A DNA stretch of 7,628 nt from DATKGL01 sp035510455 (GTDB lineage Bacteria; Patescibacteriota; Saccharimonadia; Saccharimonadales; UBA4665). The translations under genes were made by a program, and so were the position numbers. Under the pieces are notes generated by a model. The model ran no database searches. It worked only from the letters and a program-made list of their open reading frames with translations, and was not told the origin of the DNA. Positions 1-6,397 of this stretch are shown piece after piece (position 1 is the stretch's first letter; each line of letters starts with the position of its first letter). The stretch lies in assembly GCA_035510455.1 (NCBI GenBank), contig DATKHB010000017.1, forward strand, positions 1 through 7,628. The letters are read 5' to 3'.

Positions 1-1192
1 CAGCCATGAGGTTTGGATCGAACCTTTTCGGTACAAAGATCTCATTCACCCCTGTTATTTTTGTACAGTCTGGTGTGCCAAATACGATATTGTCGTACGT
101 AGGGGCTTTATTGAACATCACCCCAAAGAACTTAGCTTGCAGTACCGGATTATCGTAATGTAACAGTAGTTCTTCGAGGTGTGCCAAAAGGTAGCGGACA
201 TAAGCTTTCATTTTCTCCATATCGGTCGGTTCTTGTGGCTCAGTCTTTTGTTTTTCTACCATTAGCCCACTAATCTCTGCTTCTAGCTTCACGACGTCTT
301 CCTCCATATATTTTATGGTTGCTTCTGAGTTTAAAAACTTAATCTTATCAACGGCCTGTTTTATTTGGCTGCGCAACATGGCAATGCGCACATCTATCGT
401 CACAGCATCTTTGTGGACGTCGAGCTGCTGCTTATCAAAAGCCTCACCTACGCCGCTTATAAGTGTGTCTATGTAGTCATCTGATACCTTGATGCACTTC
501 ACAAAGTTCTCCATAGTAGTGTCGAACTCTGGCTTGGGTTTTCTAAAGTGGTGGCCACGGTGACAGCAGTGATAGACAGGATAGTATTTACACTTGCCCT
601 TTGAAGCACTGCCGTAGAGTGGTTGTTCGCATATAGAGCACATGATTATGCGCTTAAACGGAAACATATAGTTTTTAGCCCCTTTATTTACAAGATAGGC
701 GGGAGGTTGTCGCCTGTATATATGCACTCCGTCGTTATCCTCGGTTATTATCAGCTTGCCCCTATTGGCCGCATTGAAAAACTCATAAGAGACTAGCCCG
801 TCAAACTTACACTTTACCGGCTTATCTTGTGTCCATTTCTCGGGGTTTACACCGGCGTAAACTGGATTTTCAACCATGCGCCACAGTTGTTTAAGGTTTA
901 AAAGCTCCCCTCCAAGTGTGTCTATTATTTTAGTGCGGTCGCTTTTATCCCGAATGACCCGTTCACGGGTGCGAAACCCCAGCATATTAAGCTCATTGAC
1001 GATATCGATATCTTCCATAGTGCTGCGAGCGCGGAGTTCAAATAGCTTAATTACGAGCGGAGCCTCAATATCGTTTGGTTTTAGGACACAACGCTTGCCA
1101 TCACGGGTTTCGGTGTGAATGTTATCAAAGCCATAGAGAGGTCGTCTCACCCAATACCCCATACGAGCATAGCGTATTTGAGCTCCTATCAT
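1..1192 (-). CDS. Large serine recombinase, catalytic domain missing, C-terminus beyond window
   Basis: The minus-strand frame is open from a TAA at 1316-1318 to the window's left edge. It reads as the DNA-binding part of a large serine recombinase. After a helix resembling the linker to the catalytic domain (ERAKDEVRDIQTRM, about 1190-1231) comes GYWVRRPLYGF (about 1130-1162), then a Recombinase domain with the family-typical ENPVYAGV (near 850-875). A zinc ribbon follows (CSIC at 629-640, HCC at 563-571). A long charged coiled-coil helix runs from about 480 to 240. These proteins recombine DNA through an N-terminal resolvase domain carrying the nucleophilic serine. That domain is absent: further upstream, this frame is only the out-of-phase shadow of the type ISP gene. 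Recognisable recombinase sequence reaches about 1258, but the first ATG is at 1190-1192, overlapping the type ISP stop as ATGA. Any product could bind DNA but could not catalyse strand exchange. Family call is firm; whether it is expressed is unknown. Confidence 0.85.
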   Translation of the reverse strand, partial: MIGAQIRYARMGYWVRRPLYGFDNIHTETRDGKRCVLKPNDIEAPLVIKLFELRARSTMEDIDIVNELNMLGFRTRERVIRDKSDRTKIIDTLGGELLNLKQLWRMVENPVYAGVNPEKWTQDKPVKCKFDGLVSYEFFNAANRGKLIITEDNDGVHIYRRQPPAYLVNKGAKNYMFPFKRIIMCSICEQPLYGSASKGKCKYYPVYHCCHRGHHFRKPKPEFDTTMENFVKCIKVSDDYIDTLISGVGEAFDKQQLDVHKDAVTIDVRIAMLRSQIKQAVDKIKFLNSEATIKYMEEDVVKLEAEISGLMVEKQKTEPQEPTDMEKMKAYVRYLLAHLEELLLHYDNPVLQAKFFGVMFNKAPTYDNIVFGTPDCTKITGVNEIFVPKRFDPNLMA

Positions 1193-4100
1193 ACGGGTTT
1201 GTATGTCACGAACTTCGTCTTTAGCACGCTCAGCTTCGAGCAGGCGTCCTTTACTAGTAGGGTGATTGAAATAGGGGTTCGTGACCCGCTGTGGAACACA
1301 TTTCCTGCTTCTCGCTTACGTAATGCTCCACTTGTACGTGCGTTTCCGCGGGTATTAAACACATAAACGCTTGTGAACTCCTTCTCCAGTGATTTACGAA
1401 AACCTGATGTAGCGCCGCCATCAAGCCACGACCCATTTGACACAAAAGCTATAATTCCACCTCCATCATCTAATCGATTGCTCGCCCATCTAAAGGCTTT
1501 TATGTAAGAATCATATAGAGCCTTATTCATCGTGGTATTTGACAACTTTACATATGTCTGAGCAATGTGTTTGTCGAGTTTGGGGTATGGTTGGTTTTGG
1601 GCATTATCGTTTTCTGATTTTTGACCAACAGAATACGGCGGATTGCCAATAATTACACGCAGTGGTGTATTCTTTTGGCGCTGAAGCCTTTCAGAGTTTT
1701 CGGCCAGCGCCTCGCTAAAGAGTTTAGTATTGTCGTCCTCTTCGCTTAACTGAAACGTGTCGGTCAAGACGATACCGTCAAAACTCTCATACTCGTCTTT
1801 TTCAAGCAGGTCGTGATAGGCGTTCTCGATGTTTACTGCGGCAATGTAGTACGCAAGCAACACAATCTCATTGGCGAATATCTCGTGTTTGTACTTGCGC
1901 TCAAGGTCATCGCGCTTAATTACGCCGGTCTGCAGCAAACGGGTTATGAATGTACCCGTGCCCGTGAATGGGTCTAGAATGTTTACGTTTTCGTCACTCA
2001 GAGAGCGACCGAACTCTTTTTGTAGCACGTCATTAACCGAATGAATGATAAAGTCCACGACTTCCGGTGGCGTGTAGACAATACCAAGCTGTTCAACCAT
2101 CTGCGGGAAAGCAGTCTTGAAAAACTTTTCATATAATTCAGCTACTATACGCTGTTTACCAGCTGAGTTATCTATGCCCTCCGCACGCTGACGAACGGAT
2201 TTATAAAATCCTTCAAGCAGCTCTGCATCAACATCCTCGACTGCTTGCGCTTCAATAGCATCTAAAGCCTTTTGCATTGATATGGATACAGCATTGTTTT
2301 GTACAAACGAGTAGCCCTCAAATAACGCTTCAAACACCGGTTTGGTGATGATGTGCTGCGATAACATCTCTATAGCTTGATGCTCAGTAATGGAAGGGTT
2401 TATATTTTTTCGAAGCCCTCTGATAAATTCCCGCATAGCCATGTGCGCCTTATCGTCTTCTTCAACTATCTTTGTAATTCGCTTAATTTGTCGCTCTGCG
2501 ATATCTGCGACACTTGCGGCCCATTGTTCCCAATAGCCTCTTTCCCCTACTTTCAGTACCATTTTTGCGAATATTGCATTTTGTAATTCGTCGAATGCGA
2601 ACTTAATCTGTTTTGGTTTTTCGGTATCTTCTTTTTTATCTTTTATTTCTTCACCTTCGCCTGTTGGATCGGGTTGACCAACGATTATTTGCTCAGGCCT
2701 ATTTTTATTTAAGTCGATCTTATTAATGGTCGCATTGAACCTATCATCATGTGCACGTAATGCGTTAAGCACGGACCATACAACTTTGTATCTTTCATTG
2801 TCATCTAGTGCGACATTTGGATCTACATCGGAGGGTACAACAACGGGGATAATAATGTACCCGTACTTTTTACCTTCCGCTTTTCTCATTACTCTTCCAA
2901 CAGATTGCACGACATCGACTTGTGAGTTCTTGGCCGACAAGAATAGAACAGCATCTAGTGACGGGACATCTACGCCCTCGCTTAAACAGCGAACGTTAGT
3001 TAATACTCTAGACTCTCTAGGGTTATCCATTTCTCCTTTAAGCCAGCCCATCAAATCATCTCTTACGGGTGCTGACATAGTCCCATCAATATGTTTAGAG
3101 TAAATATCTACTAACTGGTCTCTTTTCAATTTTGGCTGCGTCTTAATGTATTCTTCACCGGCAATATTAAATGTGCCAGAAATTGTCTTAGAGGCATCTA
3201 TACTTTGGCAAAAGGCTACACTCCGTCTCATTGGGTCAGGGTCTGTCTCTTTAATTAATCCTTCATCCCCAAGTATTTGTTTTGATAGCGCGTTTATACT
3301 GCCTATCAATTTAGAGACATCATTTACATTTATCTCACTATCCTGATTGGATAAAATCTTTTGGGCGGTTTCTGAAACGTCATCTTCACTTAGTGTGAGT
3401 ATCAGCACCTTGTAGTCAGAGAGCAGATTTCTCTCTACTGCTTCACCAAATCCTATGCGATAGATCTCCCTACCGTAAAGTGCCTCATCATCCATAGAAC
3501 AGATAACTGCGTTATTTCTATCTGCCTTACTCTTAGCATCATCACCATATAGGCGTGGTGTTGCAGTCATATATAAACGTTTTTTTGCTGGTATAAAATT
3601 ATTGTAGTGGACCTTTACGAAAGATGACTTATCCTCTTCTGCTAAGGTTACTCCGGTTGTTCTGTGGGCTTCATCGCAAATAATAAGGTCAAACGACTTA
3701 AATCTTTTATTATCTCGCATTCCTTCTAAGGTACGCGAGATTACGTCAATTGACTGATATGTAGAGAAAACAACTGTCATGCCTGACTTTTGCGCTTTTT
3801 GAATATTTAAAAGTTGAGCCTCAATATCAGCAACGTCAGTTGATGCAGGTATGGCTAAGTCTAAGGTACTTATATTACTTTCATCGTAGAATTGTCTCTT
3901 CTTTGTAATCTTTGGATCAGAACAGATGCAGATAGCATTGAATGGTTCTTTAGCAAATGTCGACCACTCACGTAAAGTCTGCCCCAGTAGCGCTATGGAT
4001 GGAACTAAAAACAATACAAACCCACTAGAGTCCGTCTGAGCTTCGGCAATTTTTAATGATGTGAAAGTTTTGCCGGTACCGCAGGCCATTATTATCTTTC

Positions 4101-4689
4101 CACGGTCGTTATTCTTAAAATATTCTAAAGTACTATCTAGAGCCTTTCTTTGATGAGGAAGAAGATCCCTCTTAGATAATAGTGATTTATCACCGACTAT
4201 ACCTCTTTCAAGTGCTTCCCAGTCAATTGGTGCTTCTTGTAGGTCGTATAGGTTAATCCTACTTACGGGCGGATGTTGATTTTCTAATGCACCAGATGCG
4301 TTATTGCTCCATTTATTGGTAGTTGATATCCAGAGTCGATTCGAAAACCCTACCAGATCATGTTTGTCATCATGAAATTTTCTACTGGATGTAGACAAGA
4401 ACGAGTCTACGTGGGGTTTATCAATGTATGTAGTGTCCTGGTAGCATTTACATTGAATTGCCCAGTATTCACCGTCAAATGTCCTGGCTACTAAGTCTAT
4501 GCCGGTATCTTTTGAACCTAAATCTTTCCTACCCGGAAAATCATTCCACATCCAAACTTTAGTAAATTTATTCCTGTAAAGAGGCTCAGTAAGGAGATAG
4601 GACTGCATTAGCCTTTCAAAACGGTCACCTTTATCTCGCTCCGATGTAGATATGCTACGGTACTTTTGCAGTATGTCGTTAAAAGTCAT
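1189..4689 (-). CDS. Type ISP restriction-modification protein (nuclease-helicase-methylase), target-recognition domain lost
   Basis: This single polypeptide should translocate along DNA, cleave unmodified DNA and methylate adenine. An Mrr-like PD-(D/E)XK nuclease lies at the N-terminus (GID with D65, QCK with K81). An SF2 helicase follows: ACGTGKT at 202-208, DEAH at 339-342, TATPR at 375-379, EGVDVPS near 571 and QSVGRVMRK at 595-603. A helical coupler spans roughly 690-860. The N6-adenine methylase shows YTPPEVVDFI at 872-881, motif I DPFTGTGTF at 906-914 and motif IV NPPY at 1016-1019. Family members such as LlaGI and LlaBIII run to about 1500-1600 residues and end in a target-recognition domain. 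Here homology stops near SITLLVKD (1141-1148), and the last 18 residues are a shadow of the recombinase frame. The enzyme therefore probably cannot recognise a site. Nuclease, ATPase and methylase motifs look intact, so the loss may be recent. The start is preceded by AGGA with 8-base spacing, 15 bases after the upstream gene. Confidence 0.92.
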   Translation of the reverse strand: MTFNDILQKYRSISTSERDKGDRFERLMQSYLLTEPLYRNKFTKVWMWNDFPGRKDLGSKDTGIDLVARTFDGEYWAIQCKCYQDTTYIDKPHVDSFLSTSSRKFHDDKHDLVGFSNRLWISTTNKWSNNASGALENQHPPVSRINLYDLQEAPIDWEALERGIVGDKSLLSKRDLLPHQRKALDSTLEYFKNNDRGKIIMACGTGKTFTSLKIAEAQTDSSGFVLFLVPSIALLGQTLREWSTFAKEPFNAICICSDPKITKKRQFYDESNISTLDLAIPASTDVADIEAQLLNIQKAQKSGMTVVFSTYQSIDVISRTLEGMRDNKRFKSFDLIICDEAHRTTGVTLAEEDKSSFVKVHYNNFIPAKKRLYMTATPRLYGDDAKSKADRNNAVICSMDDEALYGREIYRIGFGEAVERNLLSDYKVLILTLSEDDVSETAQKILSNQDSEINVNDVSKLIGSINALSKQILGDEGLIKETDPDPMRRSVAFCQSIDASKTISGTFNIAGEEYIKTQPKLKRDQLVDIYSKHIDGTMSAPVRDDLMGWLKGEMDNPRESRVLTNVRCLSEGVDVPSLDAVLFLSAKNSQVDVVQSVGRVMRKAEGKKYGYIIIPVVVPSDVDPNVALDDNERYKVVWSVLNALRAHDDRFNATINKIDLNKNRPEQIIVGQPDPTGEGEEIKDKKEDTEKPKQIKFAFDELQNAIFAKMVLKVGERGYWEQWAASVADIAERQIKRITKIVEEDDKAHMAMREFIRGLRKNINPSITEHQAIEMLSQHIITKPVFEALFEGYSFVQNNAVSISMQKALDAIEAQAVEDVDAELLEGFYKSVRQRAEGIDNSAGKQRIVAELYEKFFKTAFPQMVEQLGIVYTPPEVVDFIIHSVNDVLQKEFGRSLSDENVNILDPFTGTGTFITRLLQTGVIKRDDLERKYKHEIFANEIVLLAYYIAAVNIENAYHDLLEKDEYESFDGIVLTDTFQLSEEDDNTKLFSEALAENSERLQRQKNTPLRVIIGNPPYSVGQKSENDNAQNQPYPKLDKHIAQTYVKLSNTTMNKALYDSYIKAFRWASNRLDDGGGIIAFVSNGSWLDGGATSGFRKSLEKEFTSVYVFNTRGNARTSGALRKREAGNVFHSGSRTPISITLLVKDACSKLSVLKTKFVTYKPV
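1235..1262 (-). other. Seam between type ISP gene and recombinase gene
   Basis: Right of this interval the protein-like reading frame is the methylase one (SRTPISITLLVK). Left of it the protein-like frame is the recombinase one (TSKGRLLEAERAKDEV), shifted relative to the first. Each gene lacks what should lie across the boundary: the target-recognition domain of the first and the catalytic domain of the second. The 8-base palindrome TACTAGTA at 1252-1259 sits on the seam and encodes part of LLV in the methylase frame. The breakpoint cannot be placed more precisely by eye. Confidence 0.75.
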
Positions 4690-4704
4690 TTTTATTATCC
4701 TAAC

Positions 4705-4902
4705 TTAATGCTCTTCAAAGTCCTTGAGCATTTCCTCAATCACTTCCGGGTGTAATTCCTCAAGACTTTCGATGTGAACCTTGTTTTGTTCTAGGAGAAA
4801 GATCGCCTTTTCTGGAGTTGCATGTGCAGGAAGATTTAAGCGCAAGTAACGCAACATGCTCTCGATGTCTTCTTGTGGATATTGATACTCTGAGTCACTC
4901 AT
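4705..4902 (-). CDS. Small acidic hypothetical protein between PLD-like and type ISP genes
   Basis: I do not recognise this family. The product is about 65 residues, rich in Glu and Asp, without Cys or membrane segment, and looks helical throughout (PEDIESMLRYLRL-like first half, HPEVIEEMLKDFEEH at the end). An in-frame ATG at 4912-4914 would add four residues, but GGAG at 4909-4912 lies six bases upstream of the ATG at 4900-4902, which is the better start. The gene is 18 bases downstream of the PLD-like gene and 15 upstream of the type ISP gene, so it is almost certainly co-transcribed with both. A small acidic protein in a restriction operon could be an assembly partner, inhibitor or control factor, but nothing in the sequence picks one; there is no clear helix-turn-helix. 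Confidence 0.75.
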   Translation of the reverse strand: MSDSEYQYPQEDIESMLRYLRLNLPAHATPEKAIFLLEQNKVHIESLEELHPEVIEEMLKDFEEH

Positions 4903-4920
4903 ATTCATCTCCATATTACA

Positions 4921-5403
4921 TCAGGTTATAAACTTCTCTAAATGCAGGAAGGCTAACATCTGACCTGCTAACTGCTCAGAGTGTAATCGACGCATGACTT
5001 CACAGCTATCATTTTGCGACAATATATTCAAACTTCCTTCCCAGGTGATCTGTTTGTCAATCACAGCTAATTTACGGTGGTGGCCCCTTGTCAAAAGTAC
5101 TTGTATTCCTAGCTCCTGTAATTCAACTATGGCATGCGCGGACTGGGCTTGATAATACGGCTCAAGTTCGTCTAAAGGCTTCGTATTGATTACTATGTGC
5201 TTACCATGTTTAACAAGCTGCCTGAAAACAGGTAATAAGCTATTCATACGCTTCATGGTGATAAAAGGGCTTTCGATTATAACTTCTCGCTTAACTTTTT
5301 TAAGATCATCCAGGAATGCTTTGTAGAAGTCGTCTTGGTCATATAGCTTGGAAGCTACCAGATCGTCATAATTACTGCGCTGAGTCTTTCGGAGCTTAAG
5401 CAT
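4921..5403 (-). CDS. Phospholipase D-like (single HKD motif) protein, putative nuclease
   Basis: This 160-residue protein has one HxKxxxxD signature (H109, K111, D116), followed by G123-S124 and N126 of the GSxN element that closes the PLD active site. VIIESPFIT at 41-49 and the VINTKP strand near 71-76 match the PLD-like domains found alone or attached to DNA helicases. PLD enzymes with one HKD motif, such as Nuc and BfiI, build the active site by dimerising and cleave phosphodiester bonds through a covalent histidine intermediate; the same is inferred here. No signal peptide is seen, so it should be cytoplasmic. The start is well supported by GAGGAG seven bases upstream. It overlaps the end of the preceding 47-codon frame by eight bases, suggesting coupled translation. 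Its position at the head of the type ISP operon suggests a defence or DNA-processing role. Phosphatidyl-transferase activity is possible but less likely. Confidence 0.85.
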   Translation of the reverse strand: MLKLRKTQRSNYDDLVASKLYDQDDFYKAFLDDLKKVKREVIIESPFITMKRMNSLLPVFRQLVKHGKHIVINTKPLDELEPYYQAQSAHAIVELQELGIQVLLTRGHHRKLAVIDKQITWEGSLNILSQNDSCEVMRRLHSEQLAGQMLAFLHLEKFIT

Positions 5404-5539
5404 ACTTTCGCTCCTCTATAGGCTCAACAATGATAACCTTCCCCTTAAAATAGGTGAAACCAAGCTGTTCCAGCTGTTCTGCCACACGGATAAAGTCAAG
5501 TAAGATGGTGTGCCAAACGCGGGACGTATACCCAGCCAA
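5396..5539 (-). pseudogene. 47-codon open frame, probable C-terminal remnant of an unknown gene
   Basis: This short frame looks like real protein: an amphipathic helix (ILLDFIRVAEQLEQLG), then a strand (FKGKVIIVEPIEE), ending in TAA at 5396-5398. The only available start near its beginning is a TTG at 5537-5539 with no Shine-Dalgarno sequence, and an in-frame stop at 5546-5548 blocks extension upstream. That pattern suggests a gene that lost its 5' part, with the break near 5540, just after the sortase stop. It overlaps the PLD-like start by eight bases, as genes of one operon do, so the lost gene probably belonged to the PLD / type ISP cluster rather than to the sortase. I do not recognise the family. 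It could also be a genuine small protein translated by coupling to the sortase. Confidence 0.45.
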
Positions 5540-5555
5540 TCTGTGTTATTGAGTC

Positions 5556-6296
5556 TTATATTTGTGTAGTAAACACAATAATGCGTTCGTTGAACTCGCT
5601 TGTGCCCTGAATAACATCACCGGTGCAACTAATGAGATTGAGACCGGGTTCACTGAAGTTAATCGGCGTCATAGCAGCAGTCATATCAACATTACTGGCA
5701 TCATACACTTGGGTCTTTACGACCTGATAAGTGAATATCGTACCATCGCCAAGCTGGACTTCTATGATATCCCCTGGCTGTAACTTGTTCAGGCCATAAA
5801 ACACACCGTGTGCCGTCCAACTTGAAATATGTCCGTCAATCAACATAGCCCCCATTTGGCCCGGCTGGGCTGATCCGTTGTACCAGGCCGTATCATAAAC
5901 ATTATTGGGTGTTTCAAGTGCCCCCTGGGTATTCACGCCAACTGATAAGATTCTTGCGTCGACGGCAAGCTTTGGAATTATTAAATAGCGAGGCAAATTT
6001 GGGGCAACAACGTAATTTGCTAGATCGTTTGTGGAGGGCTTTATGGTACTAGGCACCGTGGTAGTCTGAGTTAGGGCACTGGGTATAGTGCGTTTGGTGT
6101 TGCGATTGGCTGCATTAACTAGCTTAGCAGCATGCTGATTCGCGACTTCATTGGCTTGCCAATCATAAAGGCTCACTCCTAGCCCGATTATCAGTAAAGC
6201 AACCGCAATAACTATGAAGATATTTGAGACTAGGGTAACGCTGGTTTTCTTTTTTAAGGGATCTTGTTTAGCTGTCGGTTTTTTATGCAAGCTCAT
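5556..6296 (-). CDS. Class F-like sortase
   Basis: This transpeptidase of the outer membrane face cleaves a C-terminal sorting motif and joins the substrate to the cell wall. The 246-residue protein has a short basic cytoplasmic tail, one membrane segment at about 21-44 and a Thr/Ser/Pro-containing linker to about residue 95. The catalytic beta-barrel starts near RYLIIPKLAVDARI. The triad is visible: H156 in LIDGHISSW, C224 in LISCTG and R238 in FNERIIVF. HGVFYGLNKLQPGD after the histidine is typical of class F sortases, and the general length fits. GGAG lies ten bases before the ATG. It follows the DUF3494 surface protein by 101 bases on the same strand, and that protein carries a TPNTG signal, so it is the obvious substrate. 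The gene looks complete. The class assignment (F rather than E or D) is less certain than the sortase call. Confidence 0.92.
   Translation of the reverse strand: MSLHKKPTAKQDPLKKKTSVTLVSNIFIVIAVALLIIGLGVSLYDWQANEVANQHAAKLVNAANRNTKRTIPSALTQTTTVPSTIKPSTNDLANYVVAPNLPRYLIIPKLAVDARILSVGVNTQGALETPNNVYDTAWYNGSAQPGQMGAMLIDGHISSWTAHGVFYGLNKLQPGDIIEVQLGDGTIFTYQVVKTQVYDASNVDMTAAMTPINFSEPGLNLISCTGDVIQGTSEFNERIIVFTTQI
5562..5578. repeat. Perfect 6-bp inverted repeat at the sortase 3' end
   Basis: TTGTGT and ACACAA flank a five-base loop, ending four bases before the sortase stop codon. No T-run follows on the minus strand, so it is not a classical intrinsic terminator. It could be a weak RNA stem or protein site between the surface and defence modules, or chance. 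Confidence 0.3.
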
Positions 6297-6397
6297 TAAT
6301 GAATATCTCCCCGTTAACGTTATAACAGCTATCCAGAGAATGCTCTATCTTAGACACCCCGTGATACCCCGTGATTACAAAACACTTTAATCCGTGG
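6297..6397 (-). other. Intergenic leader of the sortase gene
   Basis: These 101 bases separate the surface-protein stop from the sortase start. They hold a tandem 10-bp repeat (6356-6375), the adjoining palindromes GTTAAC and GTTATAAC (6313-6326), and the sortase Shine-Dalgarno sequence GGGGAG. I see no convincing terminator. TATAAC at 6320-6325 could serve as a -10 box, but no good -35 box lies at the right distance, so read-through from the upstream promoter is the simpler model. Confidence 0.4.
6356..6375. repeat. Tandem 10-bp direct repeat ACCCCGTGAT x2
   Basis: Two exact, adjacent copies of ACCCCGTGAT lie between the surface-protein and sortase genes. The 10-bp period is close to one helical turn, an arrangement that would put two protein contacts on one DNA face. 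A regulatory role is only inferred. Confidence 0.5.

Noticed and set aside
876..1366. Two plus-strand open frames of about 80 codons opposite the recombinase and the seam
   Set aside because: They are antisense to a clearly family-like minus-strand frame, are rich in Ser/Arg/Leu as reverse-complement shadows are, and have no domain features.
1254..1445. Minus-strand 63-codon frame overlapping the methylase
   Set aside because: It is an out-of-phase shadow of methylase residues that match the family; I considered it as a missing recombinase N-terminus, but it has no resolvase motifs.
2726..3103. Plus-strand open frame of 125 codons opposite the helicase
   Set aside because: It lies entirely opposite helicase motifs V and VI, which explain the sequence constraint.
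1189..4923. Recoding of TGA as glycine (code 25)
   Set aside because: No TGA occurs inside the 1166-codon gene or the other genes, which would be very unlikely if TGA were a common glycine codon; the type ISP TGA is also followed at once by TAG.
5562..5578. Intrinsic terminator after the sortase
   Set aside because: The stem is only six A/T-rich base pairs, lies inside the coding sequence and has no following T-run on the transcribed strand.
6320..6325. TATAAC as a -10 box for an internal sortase promoter
   Set aside because: No hexamer close to TTGACA is found 16-18 bases upstream; the sequence is also explained by the GTTATAAC palindrome.
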